The translations under genes and the position numbers were made by a program. A DNA stretch of 64,000 nt, taken from positions 248,001-312,000 of the forward strand of contig NZ_FOXS01000004.1 of the NCBI RefSeq assembly GCF_900115775.1. Reading direction: 5' to 3'. The stretch comes from Hymenobacter arizonensis. Its GTDB lineage: Bacteria > Bacteroidota > Bacteroidia > Cytophagales > Hymenobacteraceae. Numbering within the stretch: position 1 is the stretch's first letter; each line of letters begins with the position of its first letter. The notes beneath the pieces were generated by a model. The model was not told where the DNA came from. It did not search any database and worked only from the letters and a program-made list of their open reading frames with translations. Positions 1-9,113 of this stretch are shown here, piece after piece.

Positions 1-31
1 AGAAGGGAAGCCCGGACGGGCAATGGTGCTG

Positions 32-61
32 CAAAAGTAGGGCTTTTTAGGGGCGCGGCAA
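32..61 (-). promoter_or_regulatory. Leftward Bacteroidota-type promoter
   Basis: On the minus strand a TTG (59-61) lies 19 bases from TACTTTTG (32-39). This matches the Bacteroidota consensus TTG-N17-23-TAnnTTTG. It points out of the window, so it probably serves a gene to the left that is not visible here. Confidence 0.6.
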
Positions 62-342
62 GGCACGTCTACGTTGAAAGACTGAGGAGTGCGCCAGATG
101 GCCGGACAACGGTATTACTACTGAATTGGGCGGGTGCTGCGAATCCTTGCGCGCAGGGAATCGTTTTTCATATCGACTGTTGGTTGCTGTGCTTCCATTT
201 CGAGCACCCTCACGAACGTGCAAACGCAAAGCGGCCAGCCTGGCGGACACCGGCCATACCCTGGGATGTGCTACTGTGCCAATGGGACCGCAGTACCGGC
301 TGCCTCACTTTACCTCATCTATTTTGTCAGGAGATATCAGCA

Positions 343-1674
343 GTGAAACACTTTCCTTTCGCCTTGCTACTAAGCTGGTGCGTGTTCTTCACCAGTTGTA
401 CCAATAAAAACAGCGACGCCTTCCCAAACAGCGCAATAACCATTCCCGAGCAGGGCGTGTCGCGCCTGGAAACGCCCAAGGACCTCGACCCCCTGCTCAA
501 CCAGCTGGGCCCGGCCCGCTACGCCCTGCTGGGCGAAGCCTCGCACGGCACCGCCGAGTTTTATACCTGGCGTAGCGCCATCACCAAGCGCCTGATTCAG
601 GAGAAGGGCTATAACCTGATTGGGGTAGAGGGCGACTGGCCGGATATGTACGAGCTTAACCGCTACGTGAAAGGGGCCAACAATGGCGCTTCGGCCACGG
701 CTGTGCTGCAGCGCCTCAAACGCTGGCCCACCTGGATGTGGGCAAACACCGAAATTGCCGAACTGGCCGAATGGCTGCGGACGTATAACAGCACCCAGCC
801 GGCGGCCCGTAAAGTAGGCTTCTACGGCCTCGACGTTTATAGTCTCTGGGAGTCGCTGCAAAGCATTCGCACTGATTTTCCGGAGGCTGACCCGGCCACG
901 CGCCAGGCCGTTGATGCCGCCCTGGACTGCCTTGGCCCCTATAACCAAAGCGACGAGGCCTACGGCCGGGCCACCATGGGTGGCGCCAGCTGCGCCGAGG
1001 CAGTGGCCAATGTGCTCGCTGCCGTGCGCAACCGCATGAAAACCTTGCCACCCGGCCACGAAGGCGCTTTCAATGCCGAACAAAATGCCTTGGTCGCCGT
1101 GAACGCCGAACGCTACAATCGCGCGGCCGTGCGCAGCAGCACCACCTCCTGGAACATCCGCGACCAGCACATGGCCGAGACCATAAACCGGCTGATGGCC
1201 TTCCATGGACCAACTGCCAAGATTGCCGTGTGGGAGCACAACACCCACGTGGGCGATGCCCGCCACACCGATATGGCCAACCGCGGCGAGGTGAATGTGG
1301 GCCAGCTCATGCGCGAACAACATGCATCGGCGGGCGTGTATATCGTGGGCTTTGGTACCTATGCCGGCACCGTGACGGCGGCTCCGCGGTGGGGCGGACC
1401 CGTGACAACCATGCCCGTGCCCGCTGCTCAAAGCGGCTCCTGGGAGGCTGTCATTCATGAGCAGCGGCCTGGCAACAACCTGTTTCTCTTAGACTCCTGG
1501 CGCGGCAACGACCAGTTGACCCAACGCCGCGGCAACCGGGCCATCGGCGTGGTGTACAACCCCGCAAGCGAAAGCGGCAATTATGTGCCCACCAACCTGC
1601 CGCAACGCTACGACGCCTTTATTTTTATTGAGCAAACCCAAGCGCTGCGCCCTTTGCCAAATATGGGCGGATGA
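343..1674 (+). CDS. Erythromycin esterase family lipoprotein
   Basis: 443 residues from a GTG start. I chose GTG 343 because AGGAG lies nine bases upstream (329-333) and because translation from there opens with a lipoprotein signal, hydrophobic core then FTSC. Longer ATG starts give no signal peptide. The erythromycin esterase fold shows in LLGEASHGTAEFY near residue 60, GVEGDWPD shortly after, and WEHNTHVGD near residue 300, which carry the conserved His and Glu residues of the family. Family members hydrolyse the macrolide lactone ring, but many chromosomal homologues in environmental bacteria have no proven resistance role. The protein would sit in an envelope membrane facing the periplasm or outside. 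It stands alone, so substrate is unknown. Confidence 0.88.
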   Translation: MKHFPFALLLSWCVFFTSCTNKNSDAFPNSAITIPEQGVSRLETPKDLDPLLNQLGPARYALLGEASHGTAEFYTWRSAITKRLIQEKGYNLIGVEGDWPDMYELNRYVKGANNGASATAVLQRLKRWPTWMWANTEIAELAEWLRTYNSTQPAARKVGFYGLDVYSLWESLQSIRTDFPEADPATRQAVDAALDCLGPYNQSDEAYGRATMGGASCAEAVANVLAAVRNRMKTLPPGHEGAFNAEQNALVAVNAERYNRAAVRSSTTSWNIRDQHMAETINRLMAFHGPTAKIAVWEHNTHVGDARHTDMANRGEVNVGQLMREQHASAGVYIVGFGTYAGTVTAAPRWGGPVTTMPVPAAQSGSWEAVIHEQRPGNNLFLLDSWRGNDQLTQRRGNRAIGVVYNPASESGNYVPTNLPQRYDAFIFIEQTQALRPLPNMGG

Positions 1675-1832
1675 GAAGCCGGGTCGGGGAACTGATTGTG
1701 GGTCCTGAGTATTAGTAGAGCTGCAAAATCATAGGATACTGCGCGGCCCGCTGCTCCCGGGAAGAGACGAAGCAGCAGGCCGTGCAATGCCAATAAGCAC
1801 ATGGTTTGTCCGTGCCTCCCCGCCGGAATTCG

Positions 1833-1840
1833 TACCTTTG
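1833..1840 (+). promoter_or_regulatory. −7 box TACCTTTG upstream of the PLP enzyme
   Basis: TACCTTTG matches TAnnTTTG and lies 36 bases before the ATG at 1877. A TTTG at 1805-1808 leaves a 24-base spacer, slightly long for a −33 box, so only the −7 box is called. Confidence 0.5.
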
Positions 1841-1876
1841 CCCCTTAATAAGACCTAGCCCCACCCACCACTTTCA

Positions 1877-2854
1877 ATGTATTTTAACCACGTCATCGAG
1901 GCCGTTGGCCATACTCCACTCGTTAAGCTCAACAAGGTAACCGACGGTATCAAAGGTACTATTTTAGCCAAAGTAGAGTATTTCAACCCCGGCAATTCGG
2001 TGAAAGACCGCATGGCCATCCGCATGATTGAGGATGCCGAGAAGGCGGGTCTCATTCAGCCCGGCGGCACCATCATCGAGGGCACCAGCGGCAACACCGG
2101 CATGGGCCTGGCCCTGGCCGCCATTGCCAAAGGCTACAAAACGGTGTTTGTCATGAGCGACAAGCAGAGCAAGGAAAAGCAGGACATCCTTCGCGCCGTG
2201 GGCGCCGAGGTAGTGGTGTGCCCCGTCGACGTGGCCCCGGACGACCCGCGCAGCTACTACTCCGTAGCGCGCCGCCTCAACCAGGAAACCCCCAACTCTT
2301 TTTACCCCAATCAGTACGACAATCTCTCGAACGCCGCTGCGCACTACGACAGCACCGGCCCCGAAATCTGGAACGGTACCGAGGGCCAAATCACGCACTA
2401 CGCCTGTGGCGTGGGCACCGGCGGCACCATCTGCGGCGCCAGCAAGTACCTGAAGGAGCAGAACCCCGCCGTGGTTACTATCGGTCTCGACACCTATGGC
2501 TCGGTGTTTAAGAAATACAAGGAGACCGGAATTTTCGACGAGAACGAAATTTATCCTTACAAGACCGAAGGCATCGGCGAAGACATTCTGCCCAAGAATG
2601 TAAATTTCGATTTGATTGACTTATTCATAAAAGTGACCGACCAGGACGCCGCCGTCATGACGCGCCGCTTGGCCAAAGAAGAAGGCTTGTTTGTGGGCTG
2701 GTCGTGCGGCTCGGCTGTATACGGCGCCCTGGAGTACGCCCGCGAGCACTTGAAGGAAGACGATACCATGGTGATTGTGCTGCCCGACCACGGCACGCGC
2801 TACCTCGGAAAAATCTACAACGACGACTGGATGCGGGCACAGGGCTGGTTATAA
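1877..2854 (+). CDS. PLP-dependent cysteine synthase / cystathionine beta-synthase family enzyme
   Basis: 325 residues, fold type II PLP enzyme. The PLP lysine is K43 in NSVKDR, the substrate loop is GTSGNTG at 69-75, and the phosphate-binding loop is GVGTGGT at 178-184. The loop motif and the YFNPGNSVKDR context resemble cystathionine beta-synthase and its bacterial relatives more than CysK. There is no C-terminal CBS domain pair, so the protein is a bare catalytic core. It would make cysteine from O-acetylserine and sulfide, or condense serine with homocysteine; the sequence alone does not decide. Cytoplasmic. It is transcribed from its own promoter and the response regulator follows after about 70 bases with a separate one. 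Confidence 0.9.
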   Translation: MYFNHVIEAVGHTPLVKLNKVTDGIKGTILAKVEYFNPGNSVKDRMAIRMIEDAEKAGLIQPGGTIIEGTSGNTGMGLALAAIAKGYKTVFVMSDKQSKEKQDILRAVGAEVVVCPVDVAPDDPRSYYSVARRLNQETPNSFYPNQYDNLSNAAAHYDSTGPEIWNGTEGQITHYACGVGTGGTICGASKYLKEQNPAVVTIGLDTYGSVFKKYKETGIFDENEIYPYKTEGIGEDILPKNVNFDLIDLFIKVTDQDAAVMTRRLAKEEGLFVGWSCGSAVYGALEYAREHLKEDDTMVIVLPDHGTRYLGKIYNDDWMRAQGWL

Positions 2855-2866
2855 GCGGCTCGACTA

Positions 2867-2897
2867 TTGTGGGAGTGCGCCAAGGTTGCTATCTTCG
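2867..2897 (+). promoter_or_regulatory. Promoter of the receiver-domain gene
   Basis: TTG at 2867-2869, a 20-base spacer, then TATCTTCG at 2890-2897, one mismatch from TAnnTTTG. It ends 26 bases before the ATG at 2924, which suggests that this gene is transcribed separately from the PLP enzyme. Confidence 0.45.
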
Positions 2898-2923
2898 TAT
2901 AAGCTAGAAATCACTTACTATAC

Positions 2924-3334
2924 ATGTCTGCTAATTTGAATCACATTGTACTGGTAGACGATAACGAAACCACCAGCTTTCTAAACAATCGCCTGTTGGG
3001 TCGTTTGGCAGTTGCCGACCACGTAAGCACCTTCTCTCGCGCCGATGAGGCGTTTGAGCAGCTGTGGGGTGACACTACGGGCGACAGCCCGACACCCGCA
3101 CCCGACTTGGTATTTGTGGACTTGAAGATGCCCGGCATCTCCGGTTTCGAATTCCTGGAGCTGTACAATGCTCTGCCTCAGCCCGTGCAGGACAAGACGG
3201 TGATGGCTGTGCTTACCACCTCCATGCACGGCGCCGACACGGCCCGCGTGGCGAAGTACCCCAACGTAGAATACCTGACCAAGCCTCTCACCGAGGAAAA
3301 AATGCGCAAACTGCTGGAGAAGCGCTTTCAGTAA
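2924..3334 (+). CDS. Single-domain response regulator (receiver only)
   Basis: 136 residues, a complete CheY-like receiver domain and nothing else. The acidic pair is D12-D13 in LVDDNE, the phospho-acceptor is D66 in FVDLKMPG, and the conserved lysine is in YLTKPL near residue 122. It has no output domain, so it would act by protein contact or as a phosphorelay carrier, as is common for stand-alone receivers in Bacteroidota. No kinase gene lies next to it; the nearest one in the window is more than 50 kb away and no partnership can be inferred. A strong terminator follows. Confidence 0.92.
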   Translation: MSANLNHIVLVDDNETTSFLNNRLLGRLAVADHVSTFSRADEAFEQLWGDTTGDSPTPAPDLVFVDLKMPGISGFEFLELYNALPQPVQDKTVMAVLTTSMHGADTARVAKYPNVEYLTKPLTEEKMRKLLEKRFQ

Positions 3335-3410
3335 GCGCTGGCATCTGGCGAGCAAGGCGGCATCTGATTCCAAACCAGGTAGCGTTTCGAGTTTGCTCAA
3401 GTTTAGAAGA

Positions 3411-3440
3411 AGCTCCGGCCAAGTGGTCGGGGCTTTTTTT
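3411..3440 (+). terminator. Rho-independent terminator after the receiver gene
   Basis: A ten-pair stem (AGCTCCGGCC with GGTCGGGGCT, loop AAGT) is followed by a run of seven T. It ends the receiver transcript before rpiA. Confidence 0.8.
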
Positions 3441-3489
3441 ATGCGCTTATCTAACTGACCTATTTTTACTGCACTCAGCCCTTCGCCAC

Positions 3490-4239
3490 ATGACTACGCC
3501 TCCACAAACAACCCAGCCGGAACAGGAAAAGAAACTAGCAGCCCGGACAGCGCTACGCTGGGTGCGCAATGGCATGTTGGTGGGGCTGGGCAGTGGCAGC
3601 ACCGCCGCTTTTTTCATCGCCGCGCTGGGTGAATTTATCCGCCGGGGCGACTTGCAGGTGCAGGCCACGGCCACATCTCTGGCCAGCGAAACCTTGGCCC
3701 GGCAAGCCGGCATTCCCCTTGTCGAGCCAAGGCGCGGGCTGCGCTTCGACCTCACAGTGGACGGCGCCGATGAGCTCGACGCGCATCTGAGGCTGGTGAA
3801 GGGTGGAGGCGGGGCGTTGCTTCGTGAAAAGGTGCTGGCCACCGCTTCCGACTACCTGCTCATCGTAGCCGACTCATCGAAAGTGGTGCCGCAGTTGGGC
3901 CGGTTCCCTTTGCCCTTGGAAGTGGTGCCTTTTGCGCTGCCTTGGGTGCTGGATGCCGTGGCAGCCTTGGGTGGAGCCCCGGTGCTGCGGCTCATGAAAA
4001 ACGACCCCACCGAAGCAGCGCGCTCCGACCAAAACAACTTCCTAGTGGATTGCCACTTTGGAGCCGTGCCGGACCCCGAACAGCTCGCCTTCCGCCTGCA
4101 GGTCATTCCTGGCATTGTGGAGCACGGCTTGTTTCTGGGGCTGGCACAAGCAGCTATTATAGCCCACGAAACCGAAGTATTTGTGCACCAGCCCGGAGCA
4201 GAGCCAGTAGCTGCCGCGAGCTTCAGGGCACTACCGTAG
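3490..4239 (+). CDS. rpiA: Ribose-5-phosphate isomerase A
   Basis: 249 residues, slightly longer than the usual 220 because of an N-terminal extension. The enzyme interconverts ribulose 5-phosphate and ribose 5-phosphate. Seen in the sequence are GLGSGST at 32-38 (phosphate binding), DGADE at 91-95, KGGGGAL at 104-110 and the catalytic Glu113 in LREK, all as in the RpiA family. The C-terminal part has the expected ENNFLVDC-like stretch, here QNNFLVDCHFG. It converges on pgl with only about 20 bases between the stop codons. Together with the leftward gnd-zwf-pgl run it completes the route from glucose 6-phosphate to ribose 5-phosphate. Confidence 0.95.
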   Translation: MTTPPQTTQPEQEKKLAARTALRWVRNGMLVGLGSGSTAAFFIAALGEFIRRGDLQVQATATSLASETLARQAGIPLVEPRRGLRFDLTVDGADELDAHLRLVKGGGGALLREKVLATASDYLLIVADSSKVVPQLGRFPLPLEVVPFALPWVLDAVAALGGAPVLRLMKNDPTEAARSDQNNFLVDCHFGAVPDPEQLAFRLQVIPGIVEHGLFLGLAQAAIIAHETEVFVHQPGAEPVAAASFRALP

Positions 4240-4260
4240 CGGGTTGGCTGCTCCGGAAAA

Positions 4261-4986
4261 TCAGGCGTCGGGAAGGAGAGAAGCTGCTGCCTCATCCAGA
4301 AACCAATGCAGCTCGCCGACGGGTGCTATGAGCTGAGCGGGGAAGCGTGCAGGGTCATGCGCTCCGTTCAGCACGCGCTCAACGGCAGTTGATTTGCCAG
4401 CGCCGTACACCAGGAAAACCACGGCCCGAGCTTGGTTTAGCAGGGGGGCGGTCAGCGTTATGCGGTATACCTGCTTGTCTGCTAGAAATACCTCCCGGGC
4501 GCCCGCTTGGGTTTCCTGCAGCACGGGCGTGTGCGGAAAAAGCGAAGCCGTATGTGCATCATCGCCAAGGCCGAGCAAGACCAGGTCAAATTGGGTGCCA
4601 TCGCCGGAAAAAAACTGCTCCAGGCTGCGGGTGTAGGCCTGTGCTGCCGCTGCGGGGGGCAACGAAGTATCGACGGCAAATACTTGTTCGGGCAAAATGC
4701 CCAGCGGAGCCAGCAGCGCCGTTTTAGCCATCAGGTAGTTGCTCTCGGCGTCGGTGTGCGGCACGTGGCGCTCATCACCGAAGAAAAAGTATACCTGCCC
4801 CCAGCTCACGCTGTCGCGGAAGGCAGTCGAGGCCAGCAATTCGTAAAGCTTGCGGGGGGAGCTACCGCCCGACAGCGCCACCACAAACCGGCCCCGTGCC
4901 GCAATGGCCTGGCCGGCTAGCTCACAGAAGTAACGGGCCAAGTGGTGCAGCGCTTCGTCGGCGGTGGGGTGAATGTGAACCGGCAT
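4261..4986 (-). CDS. pgl: 6-phosphogluconolactonase
   Basis: 241 residues, the usual size of the DevB/Pgl type. It hydrolyses 6-phosphogluconolactone to 6-phosphogluconate, the second step of the oxidative pentose phosphate pathway. Family motifs are ALSGGSSPRKLYELL near residue 38, FFGDERHVPHTDAESNY near residue 68, and LLGLGDDAHTASLFP near residue 138. It is the last gene of a leftward run and starts two bases after the zwf stop, so the two are almost certainly translated from one message. Confidence 0.95.
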   Translation of the reverse strand: MPVHIHPTADEALHHLARYFCELAGQAIAARGRFVVALSGGSSPRKLYELLASTAFRDSVSWGQVYFFFGDERHVPHTDAESNYLMAKTALLAPLGILPEQVFAVDTSLPPAAAAQAYTRSLEQFFSGDGTQFDLVLLGLGDDAHTASLFPHTPVLQETQAGAREVFLADKQVYRITLTAPLLNQARAVVFLVYGAGKSTAVERVLNGAHDPARFPAQLIAPVGELHWFLDEAAASLLPDA

Positions 4987-4988
4987 GG

Positions 4989-6503
4989 CTATTTGTTACC
5001 GTTGAGGGGAAGCGTGAACCAATGGAAGCTGTCGCGGGCAATGAGGGCCTCGGCCAGCTCCGGGCCCCACGAGTCGGCCGAGTAGTTGGGGAAGCTCTGG
5101 CTGGTGCGGCCTTCCCACGATTTTAGGATGGGCATGATGAGGTCCCAGGCCGCCTCTACTTGGTCGCCGCGCATGAAGAGTGTCTGGTCGCCGAGCATGG
5201 TGTCGAGCAGTAGCGTTTCGTAGGCTTCGGGGGCCTCGCTGGTGTAGGTGCCTTTGTAGTCAAACACCATGTCCACGGTGTTGAGCATCATGTCGAGGCC
5301 GGGGCGCTTGGCCTGCACCTGCAGCCGGATGCTCATTTCGGGCTGAATGCTGATGATGAGGCGGTTTTGCTGCCAGCTTTCGGCCGTTTCGGGCGGAAAA
5401 ATGTTGTGCGGCGTGTCCTTAAACTGAATGGAAATGATGGACGCCGAGCGGTGCATGCGTTTGCCGGTGCGCACGTAGAACGGCACGCCCTGCCAACGCC
5501 AGTTGTCCACGAAAAACTTCACGGCGGCGAAGGTTTCCGTGTTCGATTGGGGGTTGGCGCCCTCTTCCTCGCGGTAGCCGGGCACTTGCTGCCCTTCCAT
5601 CCAGCCGGAGCCATATTGCCCGCGCACGGCGGATTCCCGCACGTCTTCGGCGGAAAACCGGCGCATGGCGCGCAGCACGTCCACCTTGCGGTTGCGCACT
5701 TCGTCGGCCGTGAAATTGACGGGCGGTTCCATGGCCACCAGGCACAGCAGCTGCAGCAGGTGGTTCTGAATCATGTCGCGCATGGCGCCAGCGCCGTCGT
5801 AGTAGCCGCTGCGGTCGCCCACGCCGAGCTGTTCGGTTACCGAAATCTGCACGTGCTCGATGTAGTTGCGGTTCCACAGCGGTTCGAGCAGGGCATTGGC
5901 AAAGCGGAAGGCCATGATGTTCTGCACCGTTTCCTTGCCCAGGTAATGGTCGATGCGGTATATCTGGCACTCGTCGAAAATCTCAGCCAGCAGGCGGTTT
6001 AGCTCACGCGAGGATTCCAGATCGTGGCCAAAAGGCTTTTCTACCACAATGCGCGTGCGGGCGGTGTCGTCGGCCAGATGGTTTTTGGCCAGATTCGAAG
6101 CGATAATGGAGAAAAATTCCGGTGCCACGGCCAGGTAGTGGATAATATTGGCCTGGACCTTCCACTCCTGCTCGTAAGCGGCAATACGCTTGCTAAATGC
6201 TTTGTAGCTGGCCTCGTTGTTGACATCGGCCGTCTGGTACACAATGTGTTCCGAAAACTTGTCCCACTCGGCTTTAGCAGCTTTGCCGGTGCGCGAAAAC
6301 TTGTTGATGCCGTCCAGCATCCGCTCCCGAAACTTTTCATCTGACAGCTCGCTGCGACCCGAGCAGATGAGGGCAAACTGCTCGGGCAGCCAGCCGCCGA
6401 GAAAGAGGTGATAAAGGGCCGGGGCCAGCTTGCGGGCATTTAAGTCGCCGGTGCCGCCGAAAATCACGAAGATGGTCGGCGGTATTTTTTTGGTATTGCT
6501 CAT
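4989..6503 (-). CDS. zwf: Glucose-6-phosphate 1-dehydrogenase
   Basis: 504 residues from the ATG at 6503. An upstream in-frame TTG (6533) would add ten residues but the shorter form places the nucleotide-binding motif where the family has it. It oxidises glucose 6-phosphate to the lactone with reduction of NADP. The dinucleotide motif FGGTGDL is at 15-21, EKPFGHD at 145-151, and the substrate signature RIDHYLGKE at 183-191. The C-terminal half carries the usual YVRTGKRM region. It lies between gnd (about 42 bases upstream) and pgl (two bases downstream) in one leftward operon. Confidence 0.96.
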   Translation of the reverse strand: MSNTKKIPPTIFVIFGGTGDLNARKLAPALYHLFLGGWLPEQFALICSGRSELSDEKFRERMLDGINKFSRTGKAAKAEWDKFSEHIVYQTADVNNEASYKAFSKRIAAYEQEWKVQANIIHYLAVAPEFFSIIASNLAKNHLADDTARTRIVVEKPFGHDLESSRELNRLLAEIFDECQIYRIDHYLGKETVQNIMAFRFANALLEPLWNRNYIEHVQISVTEQLGVGDRSGYYDGAGAMRDMIQNHLLQLLCLVAMEPPVNFTADEVRNRKVDVLRAMRRFSAEDVRESAVRGQYGSGWMEGQQVPGYREEEGANPQSNTETFAAVKFFVDNWRWQGVPFYVRTGKRMHRSASIISIQFKDTPHNIFPPETAESWQQNRLIISIQPEMSIRLQVQAKRPGLDMMLNTVDMVFDYKGTYTSEAPEAYETLLLDTMLGDQTLFMRGDQVEAAWDLIMPILKSWEGRTSQSFPNYSADSWGPELAEALIARDSFHWFTLPLNGNK

Positions 6504-6545
6504 GAGCAGACGGGTTTTGCAGAATGTAACCAAGCGGCGGGCGGC

Positions 6546-8051
6546 CTACTTGTTCGGAATAACGGGCTTCTCGATAGGGGCAGTTGGCCCAGGCTGCGTG
6601 GTAGTGCTCTTGTTGGCCGCATCTTCGTGGGTGGCGGTCCACTGCGAGTGAAACACGCCTTCGTGGCCAATCAACTCGTAGGTGTGAGCCCCGAAGTAGT
6701 CGCGCTGCGCCTGAATCAGATTAGAAGGCATGCGTGCGCTGCGCAAGCTATCAAAATAGCTCAGCGAAGCCGCGTAGGCCGGCATGGCCAGTCCGGCCGC
6801 CGTGGCTGCCGCCACCACTGTGCGCGCGCCGGGCACGGCCTGGCTCACCTGCTGGCGCACCTGCTCATCGAGCAGCAAATGCTCCAGTCCGGGGGCCTGC
6901 TGAAAGGCATTGAAAATGTCATTAAGAAAGCGGGAGCGAATAATGCAGCCGCCCCGCCATATTTTGGCGATGTCGGCCAGCTGCAGGTTGTAGGCATACT
7001 CCTCGGAGGCCTTCGCCAGCATCTGCATGCCCTGGGCGTAGGTGATGACCATGCTGAAGAAGAATGCTTCCTCCAGGCTGGTCAGGAAAGCTTCCGGGTC
7101 GGAAGCCAGTGGGATGGGCGCCGGGCCGTAGAGCGTGGCCAGCTGCTCGCGCAGGGCTTTGGCCTTCGAAAGGTTGCGCAGGGCCACGGCCGTGTCGATG
7201 GTGGGCACGGGCACCTCCAGGTCCATAGCCACCTGCGAAGTCCACTTGCCGGTGCCCTTGGAACGGGCCTCGTCTTTGATGTCGTCGAGCAGCAAATGGT
7301 CGGTGCCGGGCGCGCGGAAGGCAAAAATGTCCTTGGTGATGTCGATTAAGAAGGACTGCAGCCGGCCGCTGTTCCAGTTGGTGAACACTTGGCCAATGGC
7401 GGCATTGTCCATTCCCAAGCCGCGCTTCATCAACTCATAGGTTTCGGCAATGAGCTGCATCAGGCCGTATTCGATGCCGTTGTGCACCATTTTTACGAAG
7501 TGCCCGGCCGCGCCCGGGCCGATGTAGGTCACGCAGGGCTGGCCGTCGTCGGCGCGGGCTGCAATGGCTTCGAACATGGGCTGCACCACGGCGTAGGCAT
7601 GCTTGTCGCCGCCAGGCATCATGCTGGGTCCGAAGCGGGCGCCTTCTTCGCCGCCCGAAATGCCCATGCCGAAAAAGTGGAAGCCGGCCTCGGCCAGCTC
7701 GGCCGCGCGGCGGGTGGTGTCGGTGAAGTAGGAGTTGCCGCCGTCGATAAGGATATCGCCGGGCGAGAGCAAGGGCAGCAACTCCTCAATCACGCTGTCG
7801 ACTATGCGGCCCGCGGGCACCAGCAGCATAATGGACCGCGGCGTGTGCAGTTGCTGCACAAATGCGGCAATGTCGGTGAAGCCCTGCACGGGTTTGCCGG
7901 CTCCTTCCTCGGCCAGCAACTGGATTTTTTCGGCGTCCTTGTCGTAGCCGGCCACGGCAAAATCGTGGTCAGCGAGATTCAGCAGCAGGTTGCGGCCCAT
8001 GGTACCCAGGCCAATCATGCCAAAGGAGAAGGTGTTCGGCGGTGTGCTCAT
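6546..8051 (-). CDS. gnd: 6-phosphogluconate dehydrogenase, decarboxylating
   Basis: 501 residues; the family is usually 470-490. It converts 6-phosphogluconate to ribulose 5-phosphate and CO2 with NADP or NAD. The N-terminal Rossmann motif is GLGTMGRN near residue 15; GISGGEEGARFGPS and the catalytic KMVHNGIEYG lie further on. The last 30 residues or so, rich in Thr, Pro and Ala, extend past the typical end of the family. First gene of the leftward gnd-zwf-pgl operon. The enzyme order is the reverse of the reaction order. Confidence 0.95.
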   Translation of the reverse strand: MSTPPNTFSFGMIGLGTMGRNLLLNLADHDFAVAGYDKDAEKIQLLAEEGAGKPVQGFTDIAAFVQQLHTPRSIMLLVPAGRIVDSVIEELLPLLSPGDILIDGGNSYFTDTTRRAAELAEAGFHFFGMGISGGEEGARFGPSMMPGGDKHAYAVVQPMFEAIAARADDGQPCVTYIGPGAAGHFVKMVHNGIEYGLMQLIAETYELMKRGLGMDNAAIGQVFTNWNSGRLQSFLIDITKDIFAFRAPGTDHLLLDDIKDEARSKGTGKWTSQVAMDLEVPVPTIDTAVALRNLSKAKALREQLATLYGPAPIPLASDPEAFLTSLEEAFFFSMVITYAQGMQMLAKASEEYAYNLQLADIAKIWRGGCIIRSRFLNDIFNAFQQAPGLEHLLLDEQVRQQVSQAVPGARTVVAAATAAGLAMPAYAASLSYFDSLRSARMPSNLIQAQRDYFGAHTYELIGHEGVFHSQWTATHEDAANKSTTTQPGPTAPIEKPVIPNK

Positions 8052-8422
8052 ACGAAAGCGTTTCGGTAAGGTGGTGAAGGAGTGGTCAAAAGGTAGGCAG
8101 CACTGTGGACAAGCTAGCCGATAGCGTTTGCCTACGGCCGCCTGCTCTCAAACCGATAACTCAAGGAAAAAGCTGCTTGACCCATGGCGGTCATGCCGTC
8201 TAGACGAAAGCCGCCCTTGGTAAGATTGCGAGGCAGGGGTCTATTTGCTTACGACAAAGGCTGTGCTTATAGCCACCGCGGCCCATGTCGCCCCAGTGCC
8301 CAATGCAGCGCTTTGGGCCAGAAAAAGCGCGCACAATTCTGGGAAAGCGGTTATGGCAGAATTTTAGCCCCCGGCACTTTTGGAGGCATCTTCGTACGTA
8401 GGCCCAGCCAAAAGGCCACCAC
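8052..8422. other. Intergenic stretch between gnd and the barrel protein gene
   Basis: About 370 bases with no supportable gene. It holds the 5' side of gnd and, at its right end, the weak hairpin described separately. A near-consensus leftward −7 box with one extra base, read as TACCTTTTG, lies around 8085-8095 and may be the gnd promoter; this is tentative. Confidence 0.4.
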
Positions 8423-8444
8423 TCAATCCGAGTCGCGGCCTTTT
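8410..8444 (-). terminator. Possible hairpin terminator at the 3' end of the barrel gene
   Basis: AAAAGGCC (8410-8417) pairs with GGCCTTTT (8437-8444) with a partly paired loop. It overlaps the last codons and the T-run is short, so it is a weak call. Confidence 0.3.
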
Positions 8445-8986
8445 ATTTTGGTCTTAATTCTGTCAAAAACTCCTCTGATTCCTTCGTTTTTTTGCTTAAC
8501 AAGGATATACCGGACTGAAAACGCCGTTGGGAATCGGTTCCAATCGCCCGACCCAAACTCGATGGTAGGCTTGAAGTCGAGGGAAAGCACAATGGGCACG
8601 AAGGCGATTTTGTATTCGGCACCCACTATGCCGTCAAATCCCCAAAAAGCGCCGTCGTCCTTGTGGTTGCCTACGTGCGCGCCAGCTCCGAAGTAGTAGT
8701 TCAGGCTGGGGCCGAGAATGCCGAAGTGACGCTCGGCCAGCACGGTGGCGCTCCGCTCGCGAGTCGAGAACATGGCCAAGCCTTCCAGCGTGGTTTTGGG
8801 CAGCACCAGTTGCTGTATGGTGAGGCCGTAGCTGCTGCCGCCAGCTCGGAGGCCGGCAGCGGTGCGGTACTTCTGCGCAGCGGCCGGCTGCGCCAGGGCA
8901 AGCGCCAGCAGCAGGACCGGGCCAGTGCCCCGCAGGGCCAGCCCCGGCAGCACACGCCGAAACCGTGGTGAGAAAAGCGAAAGCAT
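8423..8986 (-). CDS. Secreted small outer-membrane-like protein
   Basis: 187 residues. An N-terminal signal peptide with a long hydrophobic core ends in AAAQ near residue 38. The rest alternates polar and aromatic residues in short strands rich in Gly and Tyr, and contains an LNYYFGAGAHVG-like segment, the pattern of small outer-membrane beta-barrels common in Bacteroidota. The last 25 residues are basic (KIKGRDSD end). I do not recognise a specific family and give no function. It is monocistronic on the minus strand between gnd and ade. Confidence 0.7.
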   Translation of the reverse strand: MLSLFSPRFRRVLPGLALRGTGPVLLLALALAQPAAAQKYRTAAGLRAGGSSYGLTIQQLVLPKTTLEGLAMFSTRERSATVLAERHFGILGPSLNYYFGAGAHVGNHKDDGAFWGFDGIVGAEYKIAFVPIVLSLDFKPTIEFGSGDWNRFPTAFSVRYILVKQKNEGIRGVFDRIKTKIKGRDSD

Positions 8987-9113
8987 AGAGTCAGATAATG
9001 TTAAGCGAAGCCGGGCCTAGTACCAGCACGAACCGCCCGCTGGGGGCGGCGACTTAGTACGTAACAGAGCCGTCAAAAATTGCTTTTTGGCAGTAAAAAC
9101 CGACAGGTCACGC

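Noticed and set aside
370..1458. A 362-codon frame on the minus strand
   Set aside because: Fully antisense to the erythromycin esterase gene, His/Gly/Val-rich, no recognisable fold.
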